Source: Paenibacillus mellifer
GTDB lineage: Bacteria; Bacillota; Bacilli; Paenibacillales; Paenibacillaceae
DNA: 64,000 nucleotides
NCBI RefSeq assembly: GCF_023195895.1
Contig: NZ_JALPRK010000025.1
Span: 1-64,000, forward strand
Direction of reading: 5' to 3'
The notes beneath the pieces are model-generated. The model did not search any database. It was given only the letters and a program-made list of their open reading frames with translations, and was not told the origin of the DNA. The first letter of the stretch is position 1, and each line of letters opens with the position of its first letter. Positions 41,892 to 51,528 of the stretch are shown piece after piece. Position numbers and translations under genes: made by a program.

Positions 41892-42887
41892 ATGTCTAAA
41901 GCGGATCATATGCTGTCGATTCTATGGCTCCTTCGGTCCGGTCGAAAGATTACCGCCCGTCAGCTGGCCGATGAGCTGGAGGTTCATATCCGTACCGTGT
42001 ATCGCTGCATCGACTCGTTATGCGCCAGCGGCGTGCCGATTGTGGCCGATGCCGGACCGGGCGGCGGTTACCGAATTCTCGGCCGGTTTGCGGAATCTCC
42101 GTTGATGTTTGACTCGGAGGAGCAGAAGGCGCTGGTTCATGCTTCGATCTTTGCCCGGGAAGCGGGATATCCGTTCGGCGAGGCGTTAATCCGGGCGGTG
42201 GACAAGCTGAAGCTGTACACGAACGAAGAACAGCTGGAGCAGATCGAACGCCATGGGCGTGGAGTGTCGGTGATCCACCCACCGGTGGACGAGCTCGAGC
42301 AGTCCTTCCTGCAGACTCTGGAATTAGCGTCGGCCGAAGGCCGTTCGTTGGAGATGGAGTATCGGGGAGGCAAGGATGAGGCTGCCGTCTACCGCGGGTT
42401 CGACCCTTACGGCATCGTACATTGGAAGGGGAGCTGGTATACTGTCGGTTACTGCCGGCTTCGGCAGCGGATACGCAGTTTTCGCGTCGACCGAATCAAG
42501 CGATTGGAACGAAGCGAGGAGCGGTTCGAACGGCCGGCTCATTTTTCCGCCAAAGGGTTCTTGTTAGGAAATCTGTTGCCAGAGTCGTTGGAGGATGCCT
42601 CTTTACTCACGGTGAGAATCCAAGGCGCTGAACGAGCCTTAAACGAGCTGCAGCGGCATTGGTTGTTTGGTCACACCTTAGTGCAGCGAAATGAAAAGGA
42701 GGCGGTTTTCCGGATGGAAAGCGCCTCCTTGCTCACCTATGTGCCCTATTACTTACTTCCGTATGGGAAAGCTCTAACAATCATGGAGCCTGACGTCTTG
42801 ATCAAACGCATGGCGGAAGTCAGCCAGACGATGGCTGAACATTATCAACAGATGCAAATGCGTAGTGCAGAAGTGAAGGAAGGGTAA
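41892..42887 (+). CDS. YafY-type HTH-WYL transcriptional regulator
   Basis: A 331-residue regulator. The N-terminal HTH_11 domain (about 3-60, ILWLLRSGRKITARQLADELEVHIRTVYRCIDSLCASG) is followed by a WYL domain (about 135-210, DPYGIVHWKGSWYTVGYC...IRSFRVDRI) and a WCX-like C-terminal region. WYL domains bind nucleic acids or other ligands. The start is ATG 41892 with AAAGGG nine bases upstream; the ATG two codons earlier is too close. It follows the DinB gene by 54 bases and may regulate that operon through the 41269 palindrome. Confidence 0.88.
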   Translation: MSKADHMLSILWLLRSGRKITARQLADELEVHIRTVYRCIDSLCASGVPIVADAGPGGGYRILGRFAESPLMFDSEEQKALVHASIFAREAGYPFGEALIRAVDKLKLYTNEEQLEQIERHGRGVSVIHPPVDELEQSFLQTLELASAEGRSLEMEYRGGKDEAAVYRGFDPYGIVHWKGSWYTVGYCRLRQRIRSFRVDRIKRLERSEERFERPAHFSAKGFLLGNLLPESLEDASLLTVRIQGAERALNELQRHWLFGHTLVQRNEKEAVFRMESASLLTYVPYYLLPYGKALTIMEPDVLIKRMAEVSQTMAEHYQQMQMRSAEVKEG

Positions 42888-42901
42888 GCAAGGTCTGTGC
42901 C

Positions 42902-43735
42902 TCACCCTTTCGTTCCTCCTTGTAAACCAAATCCCTTGGACATAAATCGTTGGGATAAGATGTACAGTACAATGGACGGGATCGCATACATGATGGAGAA
43001 GGCAGCGAGATTGCCGTATTCAATCATCCCGTATTGACCAAAGAACTGGTACAGCTTTAGAGAAGCCGGGAAGTTCTCCGGATTTTGCAACAAAATGTAA
43101 GGGACGAAGAAATTACCCCAACTGCCCGAGAAGGTGAAGATTGCCACCGTGCAGATCCCCGGGACCATCAGCGGCGCAACAACCTTACGGATCCCCGTGA
43201 AAACGGAGGCTCCGTCTACCCAAGCCGCTTCCTCCAAATCCAATGGGACGGAATCCATGAAATTCTTGAGCATCCAAATCCCGTACGGCATCGACGACGC
43301 TACATAAAATAGGATGACGCCGAAGATCTGGTCATACAGCTTCAGACTCAGAAACAGTTGATAGACCGGGACCATCACCGCGGTGATAGGCAGAGAGGTC
43401 ATGAACAGGATGGTCAGCATAAACGACTTCTTGTATTTCATCTGGTACCGGGACAACGGATAGGCGGCGAGCAGTGCCAGGATGACGACAAGCACCGCCT
43501 GACCCAGCGACATGATTAAGCCAATAAGAAATGCGCGCTGGTTCTCGCGGCTCGTGATGACCTCAATGTAATTGTCCGCCGTGACCGCCCGGGGCAGCTT
43601 CAGTGTCTGCATCGCATTGGTGTCGACGGAAGCAACCATGACCCATAACAAGGGCAGGACGAAGCAGATCCCGATGAGGGTGAGGATCGCATAGGGCATG
43701 ATTCGGTAGATGATTTTCCGTTGTTTTGCGTTCAT
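42902..43735 (-). CDS. sugar ABC transporter permease (MalG type)
   Basis: A 277-residue permease with six helices. The EAA loop EEAAWVDGASVFTGIRKVVAPLM, which docks the ATPase, and the MalG-type end (YILSQRFMSKGFGLQGGTKG) are clear. It is the third gene of a solute-binding protein, MalF, MalG operon. No ATPase gene is included, so a shared MsmX-like ATPase is expected. The start is ATG 43735 with AAGGAGA; longer frames run into the upstream gene. Confidence 0.9.
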   Translation of the reverse strand: MNAKQRKIIYRIMPYAILTLIGICFVLPLLWVMVASVDTNAMQTLKLPRAVTADNYIEVITSRENQRAFLIGLIMSLGQAVLVVILALLAAYPLSRYQMKYKKSFMLTILFMTSLPITAVMVPVYQLFLSLKLYDQIFGVILFYVASSMPYGIWMLKNFMDSVPLDLEEAAWVDGASVFTGIRKVVAPLMVPGICTVAIFTFSGSWGNFFVPYILLQNPENFPASLKLYQFFGQYGMIEYGNLAAFSIMYAIPSIVLYILSQRFMSKGFGLQGGTKG

Positions 43736-43758
43736 AACGAAGTCTCCTTGCACTTGGA

Positions 43759-44646
43759 CTATTTCAACGAGCGGGTGTAGAACAAGCTGAGCACGATCCC
43801 GATTAGCAGAAGCAGCAAGGAGATCGCGGTTCCGTACCCCAGTTGATAGTTCACGAAGGCTTGGTTGTACATAAAGATCGGCAACGTGGTCGTGGACGTG
43901 CCCGGACCGCCGCCGGTCATGGCGTAGATTAACCCGAAGACGCCTAACGTCTGCAGCGTGACCAGCATCATGTTGGTGGTAAACGTCTCCTTGATGTAGG
44001 GGATAATGATTCGAGTCAGGACCTGCCACCGTGAGGCGCCGTCCACAACTGCAGCTTCCTCCACCTCGCTCGGCACATCGTCCAACGCCGCTTGAAAGAC
44101 TAGCATGGAGAAGGCGGTGCCATGCCAAATATTAGCGAGGATGATCGTCAGCATCGGCACGGTATAAAGCCAGGTGACCGCCGGAATTCCCAGCGAAGTG
44201 ATGATCGAGTTCAACGTGCCTTCGTCGCCGAAGAAGCTGTACAGGCACAAAGCGCAGACGATTTCCGGGGTGACCCAGCCGGCCAGGACGATCGTGCCGA
44301 TGACCCGGCGGAACGTCTTATTCTTGTGCTTCATAAGCAAGGCGATGAAAAAGCCCAGTACCTGCTGCCCGATGACTGCCGAGCCAAACAGGAAGATAAG
44401 CGTATTCCATATGCTGATCTTTACCGTCGGGTCCTTGAACATGTGGAGATAGTTGTCGAACCCGACGAACTTCAATTCTCTGGCGGATTCCCCCGTTAAG
44501 GCGAGGTTCGTAAACGAATAGAAGAAGGTCAGAAAGACCGGATAGATAAAAAACACGAGCATAATTGCGATCGAAGGGAGCATGAAATACAGCCACGAGT
44601 ACGAGTTTCGTTTTCTGGAATAACCTTCCGCCGCCATGCTGCTCAT
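43759..44646 (-). CDS. sugar ABC transporter permease (MalF type)
   Basis: A 295-residue permease with six helices. The EAA loop EVEEAAVVDGASRWQVLTRIIIPYI and the phrase LIYAMTGGGPGTSTTTLPIFMYNQAF are typical of MalF-like sugar permeases. It overlaps the stop of the binding-protein gene by 4 bases (ATGA) and lies 23 bases before the MalG gene. Substrate cannot be told from sequence; it is probably an oligosaccharide or glycoside. Confidence 0.92.
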   Translation of the reverse strand: MSSMAAEGYSRKRNSYSWLYFMLPSIAIMLVFFIYPVFLTFFYSFTNLALTGESARELKFVGFDNYLHMFKDPTVKISIWNTLIFLFGSAVIGQQVLGFFIALLMKHKNKTFRRVIGTIVLAGWVTPEIVCALCLYSFFGDEGTLNSIITSLGIPAVTWLYTVPMLTIILANIWHGTAFSMLVFQAALDDVPSEVEEAAVVDGASRWQVLTRIIIPYIKETFTTNMMLVTLQTLGVFGLIYAMTGGGPGTSTTTLPIFMYNQAFVNYQLGYGTAISLLLLLIGIVLSLFYTRSLK

Positions 44647-46022
44647 TTTTGGATGACCCCGTTCTCACCTACGATGCGGGTCACATCCTGAGCGTACTTA
44701 TGGGCTGCATCCGCAGGGGAAGTCCCCGTGGCAACGGACTCAACCATCGTTTGAATTTGCGTCGAAACCTCCGGGTATTTGTCCTGCGCCGGACGGAATT
44801 CGGCGTTCTGTAAGTATTCCGTAGCGATCTCGTTAAACGGCATTTTGGTGTACCCCGGATCCTTGGCGACATCGGCCCGGACGGTAATATTACCCGAGGC
44901 GGTGACCAGCCTTTGGCTGTTTTCCTTATTTAGCGCATATTTGATAAACTCCCAAGCTTCGTCTTTATGCTTGGCGTTGCTTGGAATGGACAAGGCCCAG
45001 CCTCCGGCAAGGGTGATGGAACCCGGTGCCTGGCCTTGGCTCGTCGGCATAGGGGCGAAGCCTAATACGTCCTTGTATTCCGGCCAAGGGGATGCGCCGG
45101 AGTCGAGAAAGTTGCCGGTAATCCAGGAGCCGTCTAGTGAGATGGCTAACTTGCCCTGCGGCAAATATTCACGGGAAGCGGTATTGCCGGCCTGCCCGTT
45201 CAGGACCTTGGAGAGCGGCGGTCCGAGCTTCTCCTTATTTACGGTTTCAACGAAACCTAATGCGTCCAGAATTCCTTGGCTTTGGATGATCCATTTCCCG
45301 CTTGCATCGTCATACAGGCGTTCGCCCGCACCATACAGGAGCATTTCATACGTCTGCATGGACGTGGCTTCTCCGGTCGCCTTCCCCATGTTCATCCAGA
45401 TCGGGACGATGTCCGGCGCCTTCTCCTTCACTGTACGGGCCGCATCAAGCACTTCTTCCCAGTTTTTCGGGGTCCACTCCTCAGGGAGACCCACTTGCTT
45501 GAAGATTTGCTTGTTGTACCAAAGTCCACGCGAGTCGGTATTATAAGGCACCCCGTAGACCTTGCCATCGCTTGCGGTTACGCCCTTCTTCATCGCTTCG
45601 ATGAACGAGCCGTTGGTCCAGTCCTCCCATTCTTTCAGCCGCTCGTCCAGCGGTTCCAGATAACCGGCGCTGGCGTCGGAATTGAGAATAAACGTATCCT
45701 CCGTCACGATATCCGGCGCGGTATCCTTGGACTTCAAGGCCAAGGCGATTTTGGCGAAATAATCGCCTTCGGAGGCTTGGATCGGCGCCGGCTTAATTTC
45801 GACTTCCTTATTCGGATAGTCGGCGGCAATCTCCGTCAGCCACCGGTAAAGCGAGCCTTTTTCTCCGGCACCGTCATCCCGGTACGTCACCGTGATCGTC
45901 GTTTTTCCGGAACTGCCCGACTTGTCATCGGACCCGGAACACCCGGCTAACAGTGCCCCGCCCAAGGCCGTGCACAACAAAACGGAAGCGATGGCCCAAC
46001 TTCTTTTTTTCATGAATGACAT
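44643..46022 (-). CDS. sugar ABC transporter substrate-binding lipoprotein
   Basis: A 459-residue extracellular receptor. The signal peptide ends in LLAGC (lipid Cys28). The mature part is a family 1 solute-binding protein with APDIVTEDTFILNSDASAGYLEPLDERLKEW, VYGVPYNTDSRGLWYNKQIF, and KDEAWEFIKYALNKENSQ. It delivers a sugar to the two permeases downstream. GGGAGGGA lies 8 bases before the ATG. Upstream is a perfect catabolite-repression site (46091). No regulator, kinase or glycosidase is adjacent, so the sugar is unknown. Confidence 0.93.
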   Translation of the reverse strand: MSFMKKRSWAIASVLLCTALGGALLAGCSGSDDKSGSSGKTTITVTYRDDGAGEKGSLYRWLTEIAADYPNKEVEIKPAPIQASEGDYFAKIALALKSKDTAPDIVTEDTFILNSDASAGYLEPLDERLKEWEDWTNGSFIEAMKKGVTASDGKVYGVPYNTDSRGLWYNKQIFKQVGLPEEWTPKNWEEVLDAARTVKEKAPDIVPIWMNMGKATGEATSMQTYEMLLYGAGERLYDDASGKWIIQSQGILDALGFVETVNKEKLGPPLSKVLNGQAGNTASREYLPQGKLAISLDGSWITGNFLDSGASPWPEYKDVLGFAPMPTSQGQAPGSITLAGGWALSIPSNAKHKDEAWEFIKYALNKENSQRLVTASGNITVRADVAKDPGYTKMPFNEIATEYLQNAEFRPAQDKYPEVSTQIQTMVESVATGTSPADAAHKYAQDVTRIVGENGVIQK

Positions 46023-46090
46023 GCTGATCCCTCCCTGGTTTCGGTACCCCGTTGGATTCGGAACTCCTTGCGATTGTGAAAGGCATAACG

Positions 46091-46106
46091 ATGTATCCGC
46101 TTACAA
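46091..46106 (-). promoter_or_regulatory. CcpA site (cre) before the sugar transporter
   Basis: On the minus strand TTGTAAGCGGATACAT fits the consensus WTGNAARCGNWWWCAW at every position. It is 69 to 84 bases upstream of the binding-protein start, near or just downstream of where the promoter should be, so it predicts repression when a preferred sugar is present. No clear -35/-10 pair was found. Confidence 0.75.
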
Positions 46107-46261
46107 ACCTTCCAGTAAAACATACTTGCCGAAGGAACAATTTATTCAAATATTGCCTCGAAAAACTATTGACCGAATCGGTTTATGGAGTGAACTCGAC
46201 GCTTCGAATATAGAACAGAGAGGAGGAGCTATTTATTCGTTTGGTCTCAGACCCGCGATAT

Positions 46262-46294
46262 AAAAGGCGCGACCGGATGTCCGGTCACGCCTTA
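46262..46294 (-). terminator. terminator of the STAND ATPase gene
   Basis: On the minus strand a stem (AAGGCGTGACCGGA with TCCGGTCGCGCCTT, one mismatch) ends in TTTTAT. Confidence 0.8.
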
Positions 46295-46330
46295 TTGCAA
46301 TGCATATAGGAGCCCGCGAGTTCGGCATCC

Positions 46331-48454
46331 TTAACCGCGAACTTCGGAAAGGGCCCGTGTCAGCACATGGCCCATATGGTCTAAGGCTTGCAGAGTATGG
46401 CGGTAAAACGTCGTCCGGCTCATGTGAAAATCGTCTGCCAGCTGGTTTTTGTTGCGATCCTTCTGTAGATATACCGCTCTAAGGATACTCTGATCCAACT
46501 GCGTCAGCGGATAGCCCGCCTCCGTTGCCGTCAAAATATTCTGCACGCAGGTCTGCACGGCAGTCCCGCGAAGTCCCATCTTTCGCACAACCGGGAGCTG
46601 TTCCATTTCTTCGCTGCGGAACAGCAGCTCCAAGATCTGTTTCGCCGCTGTTCCATCCATCTCCGCACGGGACTCATTTCGGGTCATCAACGCTGTAAGA
46701 CCCGTGGGCCCGGTTTGCCGGATAACTTCCTTCACCCACGTGTCGAAGGTCTGGTGCCTGAAGTCCAGTTCCCACCGGGTCAGTTCGCCTTCCGTTTCGG
46801 TGCCGTTCAGCTTGATGTGCCCCATCTCTTGAAAGCCAAGGATTTGGAACAATCCATTGAGCTGCGGGTCGGCTGTAAACATGATTCCCCGGAGCCCGCT
46901 GGTCATTTCAACTAACCATTGCCGCATCAGCAAAGCGCCCAATTCTTCCGGTCCATATAAGGGATGACGAACATCAACGGCAGCGAGCAGTACGCAAAGC
47001 GTGTCGGCTGACTCCCGGGAGAGCGTCCGTAGGGCGACTCTCTCATCACTCAATAAAGCAAGAATTCCAGGGGCATACCGATCCAGCATAGGGAGGGTCG
47101 AACCATGCAGCCAGAAACCGGCACAGAAGGCCAGCGGAGTCCCTGAATCGTCGCGCACGACGCAGATGCCTTCGGGGCTATGCCGGGCGATATCGTCGAG
47201 CAAAGCGGAGTACGCCTTCGCATGAACCAGCTCGGATTGCCAGTTCGTTGGCGAAATCGCGGCCGCCAGCAACTGTTGGAGGCTGCCGAGGTCTTCCGGG
47301 CGAAACGGCGTGTGGACTCCTGGGCTCAATGCCGTGGAGAAATCGGCGTAAGCATGGGCAGACGGTAAAAACTCGCGATACAGCTCCATAATATGCGCTG
47401 CGATCCCCCTTTGCTGCCGGGTATCCGCGTGGCGGAATTGCTCCGCCAAGAGCTGAAACACTTGCTGACGCCGGACTTGGAACTGAGCGGCATCCCTCTG
47501 GGCGAAATCGTTCCGCAAGAGCCCGGCGATCACATGATGCAGCGTTAAGCCGTAGGCCGTTCTGCGGACGAACGATAGATTGCCAAGCGCATAGTAGCCG
47601 GCGGCATCCAGCGGAGGATCCAATAAGCGGTTTAGCGTCGATTGATCCGCTGCCGGTAGCAGAGATAGGACCGATAAAGCTTGAAATAAATCCGGAGAAG
47701 CCGCTTCCCGCAAAATATCGGCACTCAGTGTGCCCGGAATCTCGTCAAGACCTGCGCTGGCGCCGGGATTGCTCTGTTTTGAATGCAGCACATCTACGGT
47801 CATTGCAAGGTGCAGGGGGAGCCCTTTGGTTTTCTGGGCGACTTCCGTCCGCAGCATTTCATCCAGGCCGCATCGGTGCAAATAGTCAAGCACTTCTTCG
47901 CGCGTTAATAACGATAAAGGAAACGCCCGGATACGGTGGCCCCAATAGGGACTAGTGTACCATTGGAGGGGTAATCCGCCTCGCGAAGCCATGACGAACA
48001 GAACCCCGGCGTCGGTCAGCTTGGGAAGGAAGCTCGACATGAGCCATCCCTCAATCCCGGCCAGCCGTGAGCAATTATCGATCAACAACACGGAGCGTTG
48101 CCGGGTTAGTTCCTCGATCACGAAGGAGAGCAGGGGGAGACCCGGCTCCCGCCGTCTTCCGTATTCGATCTCCAGGCTCGCTCCTAGGCCGGATAAGAAT
48201 GCACCCGACGTTGCCAGCTCGCTTTGTCCATCCAACCAAAGCGTGAGCACTTCTGCCTGCGATGCGGCCTTCGTCATTTCTAACAGCAGCGTAGTTTTTC
48301 CGATCCCGCCAATCCCCGATACGTCGAACAGGCTTGTGGTCGGGTTTGGATCGGTTAGCCATTGCTTGAAGCTGGCCATCTCCCTGGAAAAGCCGACGAT
48401 GTACCGGCGAGGGACGTAGGGGTCACTGATCGGTATCGATTCCAAGCCGATCAC
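46331..48454 (-). CDS. STAND-type NTPase with C-terminal HTH
   Basis: A protein of about 707 residues. A P-loop SGIGGIGKTTL lies near residues 46-56, Walker B in RSVLLIDNCSRL near 135, followed by a winged helix and helical arms; this is the STAND/NB-ARC signal-ATPase layout. Residues about 430-580 resemble a GNAT-like fold (VVRDDSGTPLAFCAGFWLHG, FQILGFQEMGHIKLNG). The C terminus has a helix-turn-helix (KNQLADDFHMSRTTFYRHTLQALD). The start is either GTG at 48454 or, better spaced from AAGGAG, TTG at 48445. It is divergent from the large SLH gene, which it may control. No clear homologue is known to me. It probably acts as a ligand-triggered regulator. Confidence 0.78.
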   Translation of the reverse strand: MIGLESIPISDPYVPRRYIVGFSREMASFKQWLTDPNPTTSLFDVSGIGGIGKTTLLLEMTKAASQAEVLTLWLDGQSELATSGAFLSGLGASLEIEYGRRREPGLPLLSFVIEELTRQRSVLLIDNCSRLAGIEGWLMSSFLPKLTDAGVLFVMASRGGLPLQWYTSPYWGHRIRAFPLSLLTREEVLDYLHRCGLDEMLRTEVAQKTKGLPLHLAMTVDVLHSKQSNPGASAGLDEIPGTLSADILREAASPDLFQALSVLSLLPAADQSTLNRLLDPPLDAAGYYALGNLSFVRRTAYGLTLHHVIAGLLRNDFAQRDAAQFQVRRQQVFQLLAEQFRHADTRQQRGIAAHIMELYREFLPSAHAYADFSTALSPGVHTPFRPEDLGSLQQLLAAAISPTNWQSELVHAKAYSALLDDIARHSPEGICVVRDDSGTPLAFCAGFWLHGSTLPMLDRYAPGILALLSDERVALRTLSRESADTLCVLLAAVDVRHPLYGPEELGALLMRQWLVEMTSGLRGIMFTADPQLNGLFQILGFQEMGHIKLNGTETEGELTRWELDFRHQTFDTWVKEVIRQTGPTGLTALMTRNESRAEMDGTAAKQILELLFRSEEMEQLPVVRKMGLRGTAVQTCVQNILTATEAGYPLTQLDQSILRAVYLQKDRNKNQLADDFHMSRTTFYRHTLQALDHMGHVLTRALSEVRG

Positions 48455-48598
48455 TCCTTCTCCGTTTTTGTTGAAAATTGAAACAAAAGTGAAACATCCA
48501 AAGATGGCTACTATATTACACTATAAATTGTTTCGGCAGGCATTGTAATCATTCTTTTCTAGTAAATATTTTTTGATCATAGAAAGGGGCTTTTTCTC

Positions 48599-51442
48599 AT
48601 GAAACGCCGCATAACGTTTATGCTGGCCGCCATCCTCTTCGCGGTGCAATTCACCCCCTGGCGGATTACGCCCGCACAGGCTGACACTCCTTTGCCACCA
48701 CCCGTGGTGGAAGGCTGGGTACTGGTATCAACGGCGGATCAACTCGCCTATATTGACCAACATCAGCCCGACTATGTGACTTCGAACATCCGGTTGATGA
48801 ACGATATCGATATAAGCGGGTTTGCCTGGGTTCCGTTTGGCGGGAATGACAATGCCGCCTTCAGCGGCACCTTTGACGGAAGGGGGCACTTCATTACCGG
48901 GGTTGAGATCGACAGCGCCGATTGGGAAGATCCTAAACAGTACGAAAACGTCGGCTTCTTCGGAAAGGTCACCGGAACCGTGCAGCAACTGCGGCTGGGC
49001 GTACAAGTTAGCGGCGGCGCCAATACCGGGGGCGTAACCGGCCTGTTAACCGATGGGGGCAAGATCCTGTATACGCAAGTAACGGGCTCCGTCGCCACCG
49101 CATCGGTGAGCGAAAACACCCATGTAACCGGAGGTCTGGTAGGCGCTACTGCCAATTCGACCATTTCCCAATCCTCCTCGGCGGCTTCGGTCATGGGCGG
49201 ATATGCTTCAAATATCTACACAGGCGGATTGGTCGGGTCCCAGGGCGCGGGGCTGATCGAGAATTCCTATGCCACCGGAGCAATCGGGCTTCAGTCGTCA
49301 GCGGGCATGTATGTTTATTACTCCGGCGGACTGGTTGGTTTTATGATTTACGGAACGATTGAAGAGAGCTATGCTGCGGGCAAGGTATCCGGAGGTCCTG
49401 GGGGTCCGGGCTCGATCGTAGCCGGCGTTGTAGGGCAGCTTGGGTCAGGTGCCGGCATTCTCCGCTCCCATTTCGATTCCGAATCGACGGAGCAGTCCGT
49501 TGGCATCGCATCCGAAAGCGGCGGCACGGCCGAAGCCGCGGGACATTCGACGGCTGAGATGGCCCAATCCGAAACCTATGCCGGCTGGGACTTCGTGAAT
49601 ACCTGGGCGATCCATCCGGCGGTCAACGGCGGATACCCCTACCTGCGTCCGGCGGTACTTACTGAAGACTTGGCAAATGCCCGGCAAGAGAGTGCTTATG
49701 CGCATCAGCTAGAAGCTTATGATGGAGCAGGAGGCGGATTAGCCTGGCAAGCAACAGGGCTTCCGGAAGGACTAGCTCTTGGCAGTACAGGCAAGTTGGA
49801 AGGGACGCCCCGGGAATCGGGCAGCTTTGATGTCACCGTCACGGTTACCGACGCCGGAGGTGCCTCCGCAGCGGCGACGCTTCGCTTGGTGGTCGCCGAA
49901 CCTCCATCCCCAGACCTCGGCATGGTGACCGGTATCGTCTATGGTACCGGAGATATGCCGTTGCCCGGGGTAACGGTGACGGTTGACGCCTATGGGATAA
50001 GCGATACGACCCGCGCGGACGGCAGCTTTACGCTGCCGGACCTCCCGGTCGGTATGCAGACGGTGAAATTCCTTGCCGCGGGATACAAGGCTCGGACCGC
50101 AAACGTAAACGTTACAACGGGGGCGGGCATCGATTTGGGCCGAGTCTTCCTGGAGCCCAATGACCCGCCCAGCCCTCCAGCGGGTTCCGGCGGATCGGAA
50201 AGTTCGGGAAGTTCTTACGTTCCGGTGAAGCCTTCGCCTTCCAGCCAACCGGATAAAGCGAAAATCAAAGCCGGGGGCCAAGAATTACTCGTTTCCGTGA
50301 CTCGTGAGAAGGCGAGCGATGGCCGAGATGTTCAAAGATATATTCTGGATGGCAGCGAACTATCTGCACTGTTCTCATCTGGAAGCGACAGCACGATTGA
50401 GATCGACGCTCCGGTTCCCATCCTCAAAACCGATCTGCCGATGCAGGCGATTCGAGACATCCTGCGGCTGCAACCCGATGCCGTCTTGGAGGTCACGATG
50501 AATCGGGCAGCTTACAGATTGCCGCTTCGATTGTGGGAGGGAAAACCGGGTACGGTGCTAACCGTCACGATCGCAGAATCAGCGGAACGAGATCTTTCGA
50601 ATTTCAAATCGGCTTTAACGGAATATGGCTACGAGGGAATCGCCGACCCTGTTGATTTTACTTTGGATGTTGAAGGGGAGGTCATCGCCGATTTCGAGGG
50701 AACCTATGTTGAGCGGGCGATCCGGTTGGATACGGAGCCCGATCCGGCCAACGCAACGGTTGTTTGGGTTGATGACGAAGAACGTCTGCACTTTGTTCCA
50801 GCCGTATTTCGTCGGGATACTCTCAGCGCATACGCCGTATTTTCGGCTCCCCACGATAGCCGGTACGCTGTTGTTCGCACCCATCATGCCTTTACTGATC
50901 TAGCGGGGCATTGGGCGGAAGAAGATGTTAATCTGCTCACTAATAAGCTGATCTTGGAAGGGAAGAAGGGCGGTGAATTTGATCCGGACGGCAGCGTAAC
51001 CCGCGCCGAATTTGCAGCGATGCTGGCACGTTCACTCGGATTAGCCGCCCGGCCTGCATGGATCGCCTTTCGCGACGTGACTTCCGATGCCTGGTATGCC
51101 GGCCTGGTAAATGCCGCGGTTCATGCAGGTCTGGTCAATGGTTACGAAGACGACACGTTCCGGCCGAACGATCCGATCACCCGCGAGCAAATGGCGGTGA
51201 TGCTTGCGAACGCAGCGCAATTCGCGGGCGGCTTGCCGGCGGCCGAATCAGAGGTGCCGGGCCGCTTTAGCGACGCGTCCAATCTGGCCCATTGGGCGAA
51301 AGATCCGATGTGGGGCTTATTGTCGGCGGGGCTGATTCAGGGAGTGGACGAAACCCGTCTCGCCCCGAAAGCAGCAGCAACCCGGGCCCAAAGCGCCGTG
51401 ATGTTGAGACGACTGTTGGTTTATTTGAATTTCATCAATTAA
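48599..51442 (+). CDS. SLH-domain surface protein with GLUG and Ig-like repeats
   Basis: A 947-residue exported protein. Signal peptide 1-28 (cut near PAQA-DT). Residues about 40-350 form a beta-helix with GLUG-like repeats (TGGVTGLL, TGGLVGAT, TGGLVGSQ, SGGLVGFM). A He_PIG/cadherin-like domain (about 355-435, LAWQATGLPEGLALGSTGKLEGTP) and a carboxypeptidase-regulatory-like domain (about 445-520) follow, then a Ser/Pro/Gly linker, an uncharacterised domain (about 555-760) and three SLH domains (about 765-815, 822-873 and 890-941) that bind wall pyruvylated polymer. It is likely an adhesin or a wall-bound carbohydrate-binding protein. AAAGGGG precedes the ATG. The STAND gene is divergent, with TGAAAC-type direct repeats in between (48471-48494). 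Confidence 0.9.
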   Translation: MKRRITFMLAAILFAVQFTPWRITPAQADTPLPPPVVEGWVLVSTADQLAYIDQHQPDYVTSNIRLMNDIDISGFAWVPFGGNDNAAFSGTFDGRGHFITGVEIDSADWEDPKQYENVGFFGKVTGTVQQLRLGVQVSGGANTGGVTGLLTDGGKILYTQVTGSVATASVSENTHVTGGLVGATANSTISQSSSAASVMGGYASNIYTGGLVGSQGAGLIENSYATGAIGLQSSAGMYVYYSGGLVGFMIYGTIEESYAAGKVSGGPGGPGSIVAGVVGQLGSGAGILRSHFDSESTEQSVGIASESGGTAEAAGHSTAEMAQSETYAGWDFVNTWAIHPAVNGGYPYLRPAVLTEDLANARQESAYAHQLEAYDGAGGGLAWQATGLPEGLALGSTGKLEGTPRESGSFDVTVTVTDAGGASAAATLRLVVAEPPSPDLGMVTGIVYGTGDMPLPGVTVTVDAYGISDTTRADGSFTLPDLPVGMQTVKFLAAGYKARTANVNVTTGAGIDLGRVFLEPNDPPSPPAGSGGSESSGSSYVPVKPSPSSQPDKAKIKAGGQELLVSVTREKASDGRDVQRYILDGSELSALFSSGSDSTIEIDAPVPILKTDLPMQAIRDILRLQPDAVLEVTMNRAAYRLPLRLWEGKPGTVLTVTIAESAERDLSNFKSALTEYGYEGIADPVDFTLDVEGEVIADFEGTYVERAIRLDTEPDPANATVVWVDDEERLHFVPAVFRRDTLSAYAVFSAPHDSRYAVVRTHHAFTDLAGHWAEEDVNLLTNKLILEGKKGGEFDPDGSVTRAEFAAMLARSLGLAARPAWIAFRDVTSDAWYAGLVNAAVHAGLVNGYEDDTFRPNDPITREQMAVMLANAAQFAGGLPAAESEVPGRFSDASNLAHWAKDPMWGLLSAGLIQGVDETRLAPKAAATRAQSAVMLRRLLVYLNFIN

Positions 51443-51528
51443 GTGAGCGCCATTGCAAGCCAGTCGAGCCATACCCGTCCCTCATCCGCTAGCAGATGAG
51501 AGGGCGGGCGGCTCGGCTGCTTGTTTGA

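Noticed and set aside
42902..44128. A longer form of the MalG permease starting at 44128
   Set aside because: It would overlap the MalF gene by several hundred bases in another frame; ATG 43735 has a strong ribosome site.
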